64,000 nt of DNA from an uncultured Lachnospiraceae bacterium (GCA_910586755.1 CAJUJM010000050.1:124001-188000); one strand, 5' to 3'. Shown: positions 1 to 9,357, counted from the first letter of the stretch. Numbers and translations are program-made. The notes: generated by a model from the letters alone, not told the origin.

Positions 1-65
1 ATAATAAAATTACCCTTTCTTTAAAACCCTGTGATGGTACCCTCCTGAAAGTGAACCTGGGATAA
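1..65 (+). CDS. C-terminal end of an upstream gene (partial)
   Basis: An open frame enters from the left edge and stops with TAA at 63-65, 21 nt before the glgB start. The last residues read KITLSLKPCDGTLLKVNLG, a beta-strand-rich ending of the kind that closes the C-terminal beta domain of GH13 alpha-glucan enzymes. The tight spacing to glgB suggests an operon. Only about 20 residues are visible, so the family is a guess. Confidence 0.45.
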   Translation, partial: NKITLSLKPCDGTLLKVNLG

Positions 66-86
66 AGATTGGAGAGAGGATTTATC

Positions 87-1997
87 ATGCCACAACAAGC
101 AAAAAAACAGGCCGGAACCGGATTCATTACAGAAGTGGATCGCTATCTCTTCGGCCAGGGAACTCATTATGAGATCTATGAAAAATTAGGAGCCCACCCC
201 AGAACCTACAAAAAGCAACAGGGAATGTACTTTGCCGTTTGGGCTCCTCATGCCGCCCGGGTAAGCCTGGTAGGCGATTTTAACAGTTGGAACCCGGATG
301 CAAATCCTATGGAGGTTCTTGAAGATTCCGGTATCTGGGAGATTTTTATTCCTAAAATGATTCCGGGGCAGTTATACAAATATGCTATTACCACTACTTC
401 CGGCAAAGTACTGTTTAAGGCCGATCCCTATGCCTTCAGTGCAGAGTACCGCCCTGGCACGGCTTCCGTTACCGCTGAGATCGACGGTTTTAAATGGAGC
501 GATGAAAAATGGATGGCTGCCCGCACCTCCACGGTTCCGTCAAAGGCGCCTTTGAGTATCTACGAGGTTCATCTGGGATCCTGGCGCAAAGCAAACAGAG
601 AGGAAAAAGACGGATACCTCACCTATAAAGAGGCTGCCCATCAACTGGCCGCATATGTAAAAGAGATGGGTTATACCCATGTTGAGCTTATGGGGATTGC
701 AGAGCATCCTTTTGATGGTTCCTGGGGCTATCAGGTTACCGGTTACTTTGCTCCTACATCCCGCTACGGTCTTCCCAAAGATTTTATGTATTTTGTTAAT
801 TACTTACATAAACAGGGGATCGGTGTTATCTTAGACTGGGTTCCTGCCCACTTCCCCAGGGATGCCCATGGGCTGGCTGATTTTGACGGCCAGGCGCTCT
901 ACGAATATGCAGACCCCAGAAAAGGAGAGCACCCGGATTGGGGAACCAAAGTCTTTGACTACGGCAAAAATGAAGTTAAAAACTTTCTTATCGCCAATGC
1001 CATCTTCTGGATAGAAAAGTTCCATGTAGACGGGCTGCGCGTGGATGCTGTTGCCTCTATGCTGTATCTGGATTATGGGCGCAGAGATGGAGAATGGATT
1101 GCGAACCGTTACGGCGGAAATCAGAATCTGGAAGCGATTGAATTTTTCAAGCATTTAAACAGCGTCCTGTTAGGCCGCAAAAACGGCGCTATGATGATTG
1201 CTGAGGAGTCTACTGCCTGGCCCAAGGTAACTCACAAGCCGGAGGACGACGGCCTGGGCTTCTCCTTTAAGTGGAATATGGGCTGGATGCATGATTTCCT
1301 GGAATATATGAAGCTGGACCCCTATTTCCGCAAATATAACCACAATAAGATGACCTTTGGCCTTACCTACTTTACCAGCGAAAACTTTATTCTGGTATTG
1401 TCCCATGATGAGGTTGTCCATTTAAAATGTTCCATGATAAACAAAATGCCCGGGCTCTATGATGACAAGTTTGCTAACCTGAAGGCCGGTTACACCTTTA
1501 TGATCGGGCATCCCGGCAAGAAGCTTCTGTTTATGGGCCAGGAATTCGGTCAGTGGCACGAATGGGACGAAAAAGTAGCATTAGACTGGCATCTTTTAGA
1601 TGAGGACCGGCACAAGGAATTGCAGTCTTATGTAAAGGATCTGCTTCATTTATACCGCAAATTCCCTGCTCTTTACAGTATGGATAATGACTGGGACGGT
1701 TTCCAGTGGATCAATGCCAATGATGGGGATCGCAGTATTTTCAGCTTTATCCGCCGTGATGAAACGGGCAAGAAGAGCCTTTTATTCGTCATTAACTTTA
1801 CCCCGGTAGAACGGCCGGATTACCGGGTCGGCGTGCCGAAAAAGGGAAAGTACACCTTACTATTAGACGGCCAGCATGGTATGCTTCCCGCCTCCCATGC
1901 CCCAGGTTATAAAGCATCCTTAGGCGAATGTGACGGACAGCCCTACTCCTTTGATTATCCGCTTCCGGCTTACGGAACTGCTGTTTTCCGTTTCTAA
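87..1997 (+). CDS. glgB: 1,4-alpha-glucan branching enzyme
   Basis: Introduces alpha-1,6 branches into glycogen in the cytoplasm. The 636-residue protein has an N-terminal CBM48-like beta domain (about 30-130), a GH13 barrel (about 170-500) and a C-terminal beta domain. All four GH13 motifs are visible: DWVPAHFP, GLRVDAVASM with nucleophile Asp320, AEEST with the acid/base Glu at 373/374, and LSHDEVVH with Asp441. The length fits short GlgB proteins. I chose ATG 87 because GGAGAGAGG (71-79) precedes it; a TTG at 69 lies next to that ribosome binding site. No other glycogen gene follows it in the window. Confidence 0.96.
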   Translation: MPQQAKKQAGTGFITEVDRYLFGQGTHYEIYEKLGAHPRTYKKQQGMYFAVWAPHAARVSLVGDFNSWNPDANPMEVLEDSGIWEIFIPKMIPGQLYKYAITTTSGKVLFKADPYAFSAEYRPGTASVTAEIDGFKWSDEKWMAARTSTVPSKAPLSIYEVHLGSWRKANREEKDGYLTYKEAAHQLAAYVKEMGYTHVELMGIAEHPFDGSWGYQVTGYFAPTSRYGLPKDFMYFVNYLHKQGIGVILDWVPAHFPRDAHGLADFDGQALYEYADPRKGEHPDWGTKVFDYGKNEVKNFLIANAIFWIEKFHVDGLRVDAVASMLYLDYGRRDGEWIANRYGGNQNLEAIEFFKHLNSVLLGRKNGAMMIAEESTAWPKVTHKPEDDGLGFSFKWNMGWMHDFLEYMKLDPYFRKYNHNKMTFGLTYFTSENFILVLSHDEVVHLKCSMINKMPGLYDDKFANLKAGYTFMIGHPGKKLLFMGQEFGQWHEWDEKVALDWHLLDEDRHKELQSYVKDLLHLYRKFPALYSMDNDWDGFQWINANDGDRSIFSFIRRDETGKKSLLFVINFTPVERPDYRVGVPKKGKYTLLLDGQHGMLPASHAPGYKASLGECDGQPYSFDYPLPAYGTAVFRF

Positions 1998-2054
1998 GGC
2001 TTCCTGCGCCTGGCGGACTTTCGACGTTAAAAGTTACATTTCAAGACTAAAAGA

Positions 2055-2113
2055 GGGATGTCACAAAATGAAGCGGCTTTTTATTCCCGCTGGTTTCATT
2101 TTGCGGCATCCCC
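2055..2113. terminator. Long imperfect hairpin between convergent genes
   Basis: Arms GGGATGTCACAAAATGAA and TTCATTTTGCGGCATCCC pair with two mismatches, and an inner AGCGG/CCGCT stem is nested inside. It lies between the convergent ends of glgB and the lipoprotein gene. Neither flank has a strong T-run, so termination in both directions is inferred from position. Confidence 0.5.
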
Positions 2114-2168
2114 TTATTATCAACTACTTTCCTTTTAAATCAGCTTTGGATTTTCTCTTGGTATTTTC

Positions 2169-3395
2169 TCAATCAAACGTAAAAAAGCCGTATCCGCCCT
2201 CTCTGTTATATAGCCCATAGCATGACAGGGTCTCCTGGGTTTCATCGTTCATCCATTGTCCGGGCCACCACATTAAAAATTCTTCGGAAAGCTGGTTTAA
2301 GGGCGTCTGTGGGGTATATAAGAAAAATTCCTTCCCGCCTTCCATACCATATGGTTCTGCAGACACATAGCGGACACCGTCTTCAATCCACTGGATTCCG
2401 GGGGTTTTTTCACTGAATAGTTCTCCCAGGGTCATGGAATAGGTATACTCGTTCACCTGCTTCATGTTAAAAAACTGTCCGCTGAAAGAGCATGTATAAT
2501 GAGTTCCGTAAGGATATTCCTCGCCGCTGTCTCCCATATCTGAGTCATCATAGCTCCCTTCAAAAAATCCGTCAGGCCTGAGACTGATTCCGGTTCCCCA
2601 TGCTCCGGCTCCGCTGGAAAACACAAGATTCAGAGGCGTTTCAAATGGAAGCTCTCCCTCCGCCTGCTTTTCGGATTCCGCCTCCGTCTTGTTGTCTGTC
2701 AAGAAGCGATTGGAAAGAAAACGGTATCCTTTTTCCCCTTTTATAAGAACCGTTTCCCTGTCATCCATCCATTCCTTCCAGTCGGCTTCTGGGGCAAAGC
2801 GAAGGGTATAGACATCTCCTTTTTTTACTCCCCCGATACAGGAAAACAGAGTAAAATTCGTGTCTCCTGCCTCTTGATAATAGGAATCCGTTTCCGCCAC
2901 ATATACCCACCATTCAGAGGGCTTTCTGATATCCTTAAACCCGATCCCCAGTTTTCTCTGAACAAACTCCTCTATGCTCTGTACCGGAAATTTTAAGCAG
3001 TCTGTTTCCAGCCACTCCTGTCCTGCTGCCGCAAGATAGAGAGGAATATCCTCCTCCGGAATCCCTTCTCCGAAACCGGCGCCACTATAAAGCACTTCTC
3101 CCAGATCCACATCCTCCGGCACATTGTACTCAGAAAGGAGAAAACCATAATTTTCACGCTCCTGGATAAACCTGGTGAAAAAAGTGATCTCCTCTCTGCT
3201 TAGAATTATCGGTTCCTCCTGACTCTCCTGCTCCTTTTCCGGCGGATCTGACGGTTCCTCCGATTCTGTCTGAATTGTTGGCGCTTCTGTCTGTTCCTTC
3301 AAAGGCTCTGATGTCTCAACGGGAGAATCGGTTTTGCACCCGCCCAGCAACAGAGCGCATAAAACTACCGCCCAAAGTTTAGCTCTCTTTTTCAT
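2169..3395 (-). CDS. Putative lipoprotein of unknown function
   Basis: The 408-residue protein begins with a basic n-region and hydrophobic core ending in the lipobox LLGGC (Cys about 20), so it is predicted to be lipid-anchored outside the membrane. Residues about 25-70 form an acidic, Glu/Ser/Pro-rich linker, followed by a mixed globular domain ending in an aromatic stretch. I recognise no family. It is a single gene between the convergent glgB and a divergent two-component system, so regulation by that system is possible but not shown. Confidence 0.8.
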   Translation of the reverse strand: MKKRAKLWAVVLCALLLGGCKTDSPVETSEPLKEQTEAPTIQTESEEPSDPPEKEQESQEEPIILSREEITFFTRFIQERENYGFLLSEYNVPEDVDLGEVLYSGAGFGEGIPEEDIPLYLAAAGQEWLETDCLKFPVQSIEEFVQRKLGIGFKDIRKPSEWWVYVAETDSYYQEAGDTNFTLFSCIGGVKKGDVYTLRFAPEADWKEWMDDRETVLIKGEKGYRFLSNRFLTDNKTEAESEKQAEGELPFETPLNLVFSSGAGAWGTGISLRPDGFFEGSYDDSDMGDSGEEYPYGTHYTCSFSGQFFNMKQVNEYTYSMTLGELFSEKTPGIQWIEDGVRYVSAEPYGMEGGKEFFLYTPQTPLNQLSEEFLMWWPGQWMNDETQETLSCYGLYNREGGYGFFTFD

Positions 3396-3531
3396 AATAG
3401 CTGCTCCAAATTATCTATATTTTTCTGCATTTTCATGCTATCACAAACCTTCTGATTTTACAAGTCAGGAACTCCTGCATTTCTGATTCCTGTCTGTCTA
3501 AATGTCCTTCCAAATGTAAGGAAAAAGTAAT

Positions 3532-3560
3532 GTACTTTTCTGCCATACCCGTTGTATAAT
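3532..3560 (+). promoter_or_regulatory. Likely promoter of the two-component operon
   Basis: A consensus -10 TATAAT lies at 3555-3560, about 50 nt before the response regulator start. The -35 region (GTACTT at 3532-3537, 17-nt spacing) is a poor match, which would fit activator-dependent transcription, for example autoregulation by the downstream regulator. Confidence 0.45.
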
Positions 3561-3609
3561 GAAAATGATTAGCCGGGCGCTTAATAATTTACTGCGAGGA
3601 GGGAAAGCT

Positions 3610-4305
3610 ATGCCTAGTATTTTAGTTTGTGACGATGACAAACAAATTGTAGAGGCTATTGATATTTATCTTACTGGTGAAGGTTTTCAGGTAATAAAAG
3701 CATATGACGGTTTTCAGGCCCTGGAACTGTTGGAGCAGTCCCCTGTGGACTTAATGATTCTGGATGTTATGATGCCTGGACTTGACGGCATCCGCACCAC
3801 CTTAAAAGTACGGGAAACCAGCAGTATTCCCATTATTATTTTATCTGCAAAATCAGAAGATACCGATAAAATTCTGGGCCTTAACATTGGCGCTGACGAT
3901 TATTTGACCAAGCCTTTTAATCCTCTGGAGCTTGTGGCCCGCGTCAAGTCACAGCTTCGCCGTTACACCCAGTTGGGCAATGTTTCTCAGCAGAGTCTTG
4001 GACAGGTGTACCGCTGCGGCGGCCTTCAGATTAACGATGACAATAAAGAAGTAACCGTTGACGGAGATCCTATCAAGCTGACTCCCATTGAATACAATAT
4101 CCTCCTGCTTTTGGTGAAAAATGCGGGCAAGGTATTTTCTATTGATGAAATCTACCAGCAGATTTGGAATGAAGAAGCCATTGGAGCAGATAATACGGTT
4201 GCCGTACATATCCGCCATATCCGCGAAAAAATCGAGATCAATCCCAGAGAACCCCGTTATCTTAAAGTAGTGTGGGGCGTGGGTTATAAAATCGAGAAGC
4301 AATGA
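3610..4305 (+). CDS. OmpR/VanR-like response regulator
   Basis: A 231-residue regulator with a receiver domain (about 1-115: acidic pocket DDD at 8-10, phospho-acceptor Asp52 in LDVMMPG, switch Lys in TKPF) and an OmpR/PhoB winged-helix DNA-binding domain (about 135-230, ending in VWGVGYKIE). The start is set by the GAGGAGGG ribosome binding site (3596-3603) before ATG 3610; an upstream ATG at 3559 falls inside the promoter. It overlaps or abuts the histidine kinase gene, so the two form a cognate pair. Closest by eye to VanR-type regulators, which control envelope genes. Confidence 0.92.
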   Translation: MPSILVCDDDKQIVEAIDIYLTGEGFQVIKAYDGFQALELLEQSPVDLMILDVMMPGLDGIRTTLKVRETSSIPIIILSAKSEDTDKILGLNIGADDYLTKPFNPLELVARVKSQLRRYTQLGNVSQQSLGQVYRCGGLQINDDNKEVTVDGDPIKLTPIEYNILLLLVKNAGKVFSIDEIYQQIWNEEAIGADNTVAVHIRHIREKIEINPREPRYLKVVWGVGYKIEKQ

Positions 4306-4319
4306 TCACAGGAGTTTTT

Positions 4320-6614
4320 ATGAAATCTCACTCTACCACGAAAAGACGGCTGACCGTCACCGCTATCCACCTGTTTTTCCTGCTGCTCACCCTCGTTGGA
4401 CTTTGCCTGCTCTATGCCAATTCCGACTATGGCCAGGGCTTTAGCTGGCTTTACCAGGGCTCCTATACGGATACCCGGGCTTTTTCCAGACAGTTTGAAA
4501 AAGACTCTGAGGCAGTTTTCCAATATGCCCGCTACCGTCAGGTTTTTGAAACCAACGGGGTTCCCGATATGTCAAAAGTTGTTGTCACGGTCAGCGACGG
4601 AAACCCTAATAACGAGCAGGATTACACTATTGACCAGCTTCTTCAGTATGCAGAAGCCCATGGCTATGTTCTGGACAAGAACTGGGATATCGTCCAAATT
4701 CCTGTTTCTGATGAACAGATAACGGATGAACCGCTTCTCTATATTACCCGAAATATCTATGAGCCGGATGTAGAGTATTCTGAACCTATGGACGCCTACA
4801 AAACCTTATCGGATATTTCTTATGAGGTCTTAGAGCATCTGAGCGCTTACTCTTATGTCCATTATAATTTAATCGAGAAAGCCAGCAATTTTCATTTCCT
4901 TCTCTCCTATTGGGAGGAAGACTATAAGCCGCTGCTCTTTTCCAATACAGATATGTCTGTAAGTGAATTCCGGCAGTGCGGCCGGTATGCTGTTTTTTCC
5001 ACAGATGCCCTAAACGGCGATTATAACCTGCCTGTGGCTCCTCTTTTTATTGCCTCCATGCTGGATGAATATTCTCCTTATTTAGAAGGTAATGGAATCT
5101 TTCTGGCTGCAGTAGATACTTCTTTTGCCGCAGACGATTCATACGCCGCAGGAAATCAACGGTTTTTGCAGACACAGCGGGCTTACGCGGCAGGGCTTAT
5201 TTTCCTTGCCGCCGGCATTTTAGGATGCCTGGTTACCTTCGCCTATCTGGCTTATTACTCTGGCTGGAAAACCACCGAATGTACAGAGTGTTATTTTTAT
5301 AAATATGACAATTACCCTGTGGAAATCAATATTTTGCTTTCTCTCCTCCTAATTGTAATTGGCTTATATCTGTGTGACAATGTGGGGACGGCAATACTGG
5401 ATGTTCTGTTTTCCGGAAGAGGTCTTTCTTTTATGACAAGTCTGCTGGACGGGCTGGTGATCTACCTGGTATGTTTTGTCCTCCTGTTCAGCCTGATACG
5501 CCAATATAAAGCCGGCAAGCTATGGGAAAATTCATTAACCAGAAGTTTCTTTAAGGATATGGCGGAATATTTTACCAAGCAGAGGCTTTCCATTTCTCTG
5601 GCTTATTATTACAGTGGATTCCTGGCAGTCAATCTGTCGTTAGTTTTTGCGTCTGTGTTCCTGTTTTACAGCCTGGAAAGCCTGATTCACAAGCTGCTTT
5701 TCTTTCTTCTGATCCTGTTATGGGCAATGGGAGACCTTTGGTTTTTTCAGTACCTGTATCGAAAGGCTTCTCAGCAGGATAAAATTAATGAGGCTATCTT
5801 TAATATTTCCGGAGGAGATACCCGTTACTGTGTAGATTTAGATGATTTTAATGGCCGGGAAAGAATCATTGCCCAGCATATCAACAGTATTGGTATAGGC
5901 CTGGACACCGCTATTCAGGACAGAGTGAAAAGCGAGCGCATGAAAGCGGATCTGATTACCAATGTATCCCACGATTTAAAGACACCTCTTACCTCCATTA
6001 TCAACTATGTAGATTTAATTAAAAGGGAGAATGTCCAAAATCCGAAGGTTCAGGAATATCTGGAAATTCTGGAGCAAAAGTCTCAGCGCCTTAAAACCCT
6101 TACAGAAGATCTGGTAGAAGCTTCTAAGGCAAGCTCCGGCAATGTAAAATTGGAAATGACGGATATCGACATTGTGGAACTGGTTCACCAAACCAACGGA
6201 GAATTTGAAGAGAAGTTTGCACTTCGGTCTCTGGAGCTTATCAGCCGGCTTCCGGAAGAAGCGATTGTGATTGAGGCGGACGGCGGACAGCTTTGGCGGG
6301 TGTTGGAAAATCTCTATAATAATGCATTTAAGTATGCCATGGAACACAGCCGTGTCTATGTAGACATTATCCGGGACCAGGATCAGGTGCTGTTTACCAT
6401 TAAAAATATTTCCGACCATCCTTTAAATATCACCGGCAGTGAACTGACAGAGCGTTTTGTCCGGGGTGATGTATCCCGCACTACGGAAGGCAGCGGTCTG
6501 GGACTCTCTATTGCACAAAGCCTTACCCGCCTGCAAAATGGCTCTTTTGATATTATTATTGACGGAGACTTGTTTAAAGCTTGTGTCCGGTTTCCTGTTA
6601 AATCGATACCCTGA
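4320..6614 (+). CDS. Multi-pass membrane histidine kinase
   Basis: A 764-residue kinase: an N-terminal TM helix, a large extracytoplasmic region (about 35-285), four or five further TM helices (about 290-490), a short linker, then DHp and ATPase domains. Phospho-acceptor His551 is in NVSHDLKTPLTS, the N box is ENLYNNAFKYA and the G box is GSGLGLS. The sensory part is unusually long for a VanS-like kinase and its ligand is unknown. The AGGAG site (4310-4314) favours ATG 4320; ATG 4302, overlapping the regulator stop, would add six residues. A strong terminator follows, making this a two-gene operon. Confidence 0.92.
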   Translation: MKSHSTTKRRLTVTAIHLFFLLLTLVGLCLLYANSDYGQGFSWLYQGSYTDTRAFSRQFEKDSEAVFQYARYRQVFETNGVPDMSKVVVTVSDGNPNNEQDYTIDQLLQYAEAHGYVLDKNWDIVQIPVSDEQITDEPLLYITRNIYEPDVEYSEPMDAYKTLSDISYEVLEHLSAYSYVHYNLIEKASNFHFLLSYWEEDYKPLLFSNTDMSVSEFRQCGRYAVFSTDALNGDYNLPVAPLFIASMLDEYSPYLEGNGIFLAAVDTSFAADDSYAAGNQRFLQTQRAYAAGLIFLAAGILGCLVTFAYLAYYSGWKTTECTECYFYKYDNYPVEINILLSLLLIVIGLYLCDNVGTAILDVLFSGRGLSFMTSLLDGLVIYLVCFVLLFSLIRQYKAGKLWENSLTRSFFKDMAEYFTKQRLSISLAYYYSGFLAVNLSLVFASVFLFYSLESLIHKLLFFLLILLWAMGDLWFFQYLYRKASQQDKINEAIFNISGGDTRYCVDLDDFNGRERIIAQHINSIGIGLDTAIQDRVKSERMKADLITNVSHDLKTPLTSIINYVDLIKRENVQNPKVQEYLEILEQKSQRLKTLTEDLVEASKASSGNVKLEMTDIDIVELVHQTNGEFEEKFALRSLELISRLPEEAIVIEADGGQLWRVLENLYNNAFKYAMEHSRVYVDIIRDQDQVLFTIKNISDHPLNITGSELTERFVRGDVSRTTEGSGLGLSIAQSLTRLQNGSFDIIIDGDLFKACVRFPVKSIP

Positions 6615-6661
6615 TCAGGTTAGCTTTTCATAACGCGCGCCTCGCCTTAAGGCGGCCGCAG

Positions 6662-6710
6662 AAAGGGCTGTTTCAAATCCAACTTGCGTTAGTTTGAAAC
6701 AGCCCTTTTT
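6662..6710. terminator. Rho-independent terminator, shared by convergent genes
   Basis: A 16-bp stem AAAGGGCTGTTTCAAA / TTTGAAACAGCCCTTT runs into TTTTT on the + strand. It ends the histidine kinase operon and, less strongly on the - strand, the NlpC/P60 gene. Confidence 0.9.
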
Positions 6711-6731
6711 ATGTCTCTTTACTTTTCAAAT

Positions 6732-8378
6732 TTATCCGAATATTCTCCATGCACAGATAAAGTTATTGGCCCACCAGGAGCTTAACCCTCTATGGACAAC
6801 CCGGCCATTACTGGAGGATGCGTCAATTACCGTACCGCCTCCGGCTGCAATGCCTACATGGCCCTTTACCACCACAATATCTCCTGCCTGAATATTAGAG
6901 AAGCTGGTAATCTTGGTATAGCGGCCTACATTTCTCCATCCTGATGATGTAAGATAGCTTTGCTTTACTCCTACCTGATTTAAGCACCAGTATACAAAGC
7001 CGGAGCAGTCAAAGGAGTTGGGACCTTTAGCTCCCCATACATATGGACAGCCAACCTTGGACTGGGCAACCGCAATCAGACTGGCTACACCGCCGCTGTT
7101 TTTGATGGTGCCGCCCCCGGAAGATCCCTGGGAGCTGCCGGATGAACTTCCTTTGGAGCTTCCTGACGAAGGCCTGCTGCTTCCGCTGGATCCCGATGAG
7201 GAGGAAGTGCTGCCAGCCGGAGCTCTCTTTACATTATCTCCGGTAAGCTTGGCCAATGTCTGGACTCCTACTGATCCGTCCTGAGTCAGTTTATTCTGCT
7301 TCTGGAAATTTTTTACTGCTTTTTCTGTTATCTCACCATAATATCCGGTAGCATTGGCAGAGTTTAAATAGCCATATTTGCTTAACAGGCTCTGAACCTT
7401 CTTTACCTGATCTCCCTGATCGCCCAGACGCATACCATTGGGAACTGCCTCCGATCCGTTTAGTACGTCTCTGGTTGAAGGGCCTAAATATCCGTCTACA
7501 ATCAAGTCATTGCGGGACTGAAACTGCCTGAGCGCGGCGGCCGTATCGTCTCCAAATGCACCGTCCGGCTCTGTCATTAAATATCCCAATGATCTCAATC
7601 TTTCCTGGGCCGCCAGGACCACTTCGCTCTTTTCGCCATAGGCAAGGAAATTGGCCTTAATCTCGTCGCTATATAAAAGATTCATGGTTTTTTGGCCCAC
7701 CATGCCGTCGGCCTCCAGGCTGTTGACCTCCTGAAGTTTTAAAACCGCCGCTTCTGTGGAATCCCCAAAATTGCCGGTGATCAAATCTGATGTTGCCAAA
7801 TAACCTAATTCATACAGACGGTTCTGAAGTTGAGAGATATCGTCTCCCTCATCTCCCTTTCGAACAGCATAGTACTTTGCCGCCGGATCCATAATTGCGT
7901 CATAGGTAGCGCTTCCCACAATCCCGTCCATTGCCAGTTTATTTTGTCTCTGGAAAATTTTTACTGCACGCTCTGTCTGAGTACCGTAATAATCGGTAGG
8001 CTCATCGCTGTCCATAAAGCCCAGTTCCATCAACCGACTCTGCAGGTTCACTACCGCGGAATGTCTGTCTCCTACCCGAATATATTCCGGCATAGGCTCT
8101 ACCTCCGGAACCGTTATGGCAATGTTAGGGAGTAATTGTCCCTCCGGCTCCAGCGGCGGAATTGATTCCGGCGCTGTGGTAATTTCTATAGGAGTTGTCT
8201 CTATCACGATGGGTTCTGTCATGGAGCTGGCCTGAGCATCTCCTACCGATGCTTCCTTGCTGCAAGCTGTGGCAACGAATCCGGCAGCAGCAATGGTAAT
8301 TGCTACTGCACCATAGAGCCCCCATCTCTGAAATGGCTTCTTTCCGCATTTTTTTCTGGTAAGTCTCTCTGTTCTCAT
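6732..8378 (-). CDS. Secreted NlpC/P60 hydrolase with four peptidoglycan-binding repeats
   Basis: Predicted cell-wall D,L-endopeptidase of 548 residues. It has an N-terminal hydrophobic export segment (about 22-42) ending near a Cys in VATAC, which could be a non-canonical lipobox, then four PG_binding_1 repeats of about 65 residues (about 95-390; each has an LQxxLxxLGY core and ends DGxxGxxT). A Ser/Gly-rich linker (about 395-425) leads to an NlpC/P60 domain with catalytic Cys458 in FDCSGF and a His in GHVGI. Four binding repeats suggest tight attachment to peptidoglycan. The promoter may lie unusually far upstream (see 8947-8975). Ribosome binding site GAAGGGA precedes ATG 8378. Confidence 0.93.
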   Translation of the reverse strand: MRTERLTRKKCGKKPFQRWGLYGAVAITIAAAGFVATACSKEASVGDAQASSMTEPIVIETTPIEITTAPESIPPLEPEGQLLPNIAITVPEVEPMPEYIRVGDRHSAVVNLQSRLMELGFMDSDEPTDYYGTQTERAVKIFQRQNKLAMDGIVGSATYDAIMDPAAKYYAVRKGDEGDDISQLQNRLYELGYLATSDLITGNFGDSTEAAVLKLQEVNSLEADGMVGQKTMNLLYSDEIKANFLAYGEKSEVVLAAQERLRSLGYLMTEPDGAFGDDTAAALRQFQSRNDLIVDGYLGPSTRDVLNGSEAVPNGMRLGDQGDQVKKVQSLLSKYGYLNSANATGYYGEITEKAVKNFQKQNKLTQDGSVGVQTLAKLTGDNVKRAPAGSTSSSSGSSGSSRPSSGSSKGSSSGSSQGSSGGGTIKNSGGVASLIAVAQSKVGCPYVWGAKGPNSFDCSGFVYWCLNQVGVKQSYLTSSGWRNVGRYTKITSFSNIQAGDIVVVKGHVGIAAGGGTVIDASSSNGRVVHRGLSSWWANNFICAWRIFG

Positions 8379-8533
8379 TAAAAGATTCCCTTCTATATTT
8401 CAATACATCTTGTCGTAATCTCTTTAATTTTGTCGAATCAGATTTATTTTACCATACTTTTCCCGGAAACATAACCTATATTTTATACAAATTTTTTAAG
8501 ATATCCTTACAAAAGAATTTTTGAACAGAAATA

Positions 8534-8572
8534 AGGACGGATACCAATTCTTTTTGAATTCGTATCCGTCCT
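8534..8572 (-). terminator. Perfect hairpin, possible terminator of a leftward RNA
   Basis: Arms AGGACGGATAC and GTATCCGTCCT (11 bp) with an inner AATTC/GAATT stem around a short loop. On the - strand it is followed by TTATTT, a weak U-tract. It lies between the strong promoter at 8947-8975 and the NlpC/P60 gene, so it could end a short RNA or attenuate the downstream gene. Confidence 0.55.
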
Positions 8573-8940
8573 AGAACATATTATCCATTGGACTTTACCT
8601 CTGTTTCTTTTCTCTATTTGAATTTTTGCGAAACTTTCATTCGCTCTGATAACATCCCCTATTATCTAATTTTTATTCTTTCTTTATCATCACAGAAGTT
8701 GTATGCGATTAATCTAATATTTATATTCTGTCTTATGCTTTTCCAAGTATCCAATAATACTTTCTCGTCATATCACCGGATTCTGTACTTCCTGCATGTC
8801 CTACATTCTATCTATATCGTCCTAATTGTAATACTTTTCTGGTTCTGTATTTGATAAAGGTTCCTTGAGGATGAACTCCTTAGTACTTTGGACCGTACCT
8901 CCTTTTCTTAGATTTTTTGTTTTTCTTACTTGTTTTTGAT
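8534..8940 (-). ncRNA. Candidate untranslated RNA of about 400 nt
   Basis: The 770-base gap between the hydrolase and tRNA-Lys holds a consensus promoter firing leftward and a strong hairpin about 400 nt downstream. The segment between them has no convincing ORF on the - strand: all frames have frequent stops and no start follows the AAGGAGG near 8900. It is AT-rich with local stems. It does not look like tmRNA, RNase P RNA or 6S RNA. It may be an RNA gene, a long leader of the hydrolase gene, or a decayed coding region. Confidence 0.4.
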
Positions 8941-8946
8941 GGTTTT

Positions 8947-8975
8947 ATTATATACGATCCCCGTATATTTGTCAA
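8947..8975 (-). promoter_or_regulatory. Perfect sigma-A consensus promoter
   Basis: On the - strand TTGACA (8970-8975) and TATAAT (8947-8952) are separated by exactly 17 nt. Transcription would begin near 8940 and run leftward, away from tRNA-Lys. Confidence 0.85.
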
Positions 8976-9096
8976 CACTATTTTTAAAATTTTTATTTAA
9001 ATTTTGATACCTGCAAAATTGTATATTATTTTTCAAACAATATAAACTTTTTATATTATTTTTACAGTCATTATTTTTCAAAAAGTTATTGCAGAA

Positions 9097-9147
9097 CAAA
9101 AAAAAGCGCCAACCCCGCAACCCTTGTTTGCAAAATCAGCACTTCCT
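9097..9147 (-). terminator. Terminator of tRNA-Lys
   Basis: Just 3' of the tRNA on the - strand, a weak GTGC/GCGC outer stem with an inner GCAA/TTGC hairpin runs into eight T residues. The position fits tRNA transcript termination. Confidence 0.6.
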
Positions 9148-9149
9148 AG

Positions 9150-9222
9150 TGCACCTTCAGGGACTCGAACCCTGGACAAATAGATTAAGAGTCTACTGCT
9201 CTACCAACTGAGCTAAAGGTGC
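9150..9222 (-). tRNA. tRNA-Lys (anticodon CTT)
   Basis: A complete 73-nt cloverleaf: acceptor GCACCTT/AAGGTGC with discriminator A, D arm AGCTCAGTTGGTAGAGC, anticodon stem GTAGA/TCTAT around loop CTCTTAA (anticodon CTT, reads AAG), and T arm CAGGGTTCGAGTCCCTG. CCA is not encoded. Confidence 0.96.
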
Positions 9223-9264
9223 ATTTCTTAAATTTTTTGCATGCTTGTCTCAAGCACATGTGTT

Positions 9265-9293
9265 AGTATATATTATCTTACAAAAAAAGTCAA
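9265..9293 (-). promoter_or_regulatory. Promoter of tRNA-Lys
   Basis: On the - strand TTGACT (9288-9293) and TATACT (9265-9270) are 17 nt apart, about 43 nt upstream of the tRNA 5' end. Confidence 0.8.
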
Positions 9294-9314
9294 TAGTTTT
9301 TTATAATTTTTTCA

Positions 9315-9357
9315 AGCGGGAATCCGGTATGCCCTTTGGCGCCTGGAAACCCGCTTA
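9315..9357. terminator. Hairpin downstream of trxA
   Basis: Arms AAGCGGG and CCCGCTT with an inner TCC/GGA pairing lie 10 nt past the trxA stop. The - strand flank is A-rich rather than T-rich, so it is a weak intrinsic terminator at best and may instead stabilise the mRNA 3' end. Confidence 0.4.

Noticed and set aside
3530..6614. Vancomycin-resistance operon suggested by VanRS-like genes
   Set aside because: No vanH, vanA/B ligase, vanX, vanY or vanT homologue is next to the pair.
8588..8854. An 88-codon + strand ORF of hydrophobic and aromatic residues
   Set aside because: It lies opposite the candidate RNA, has no ribosome binding site, and its composition reflects T-rich sequence.
9120..9222. 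Second tRNA in the tRNA-Lys region
   Set aside because: Only one cloverleaf can be formed; the flanking sequence is promoter and terminator.
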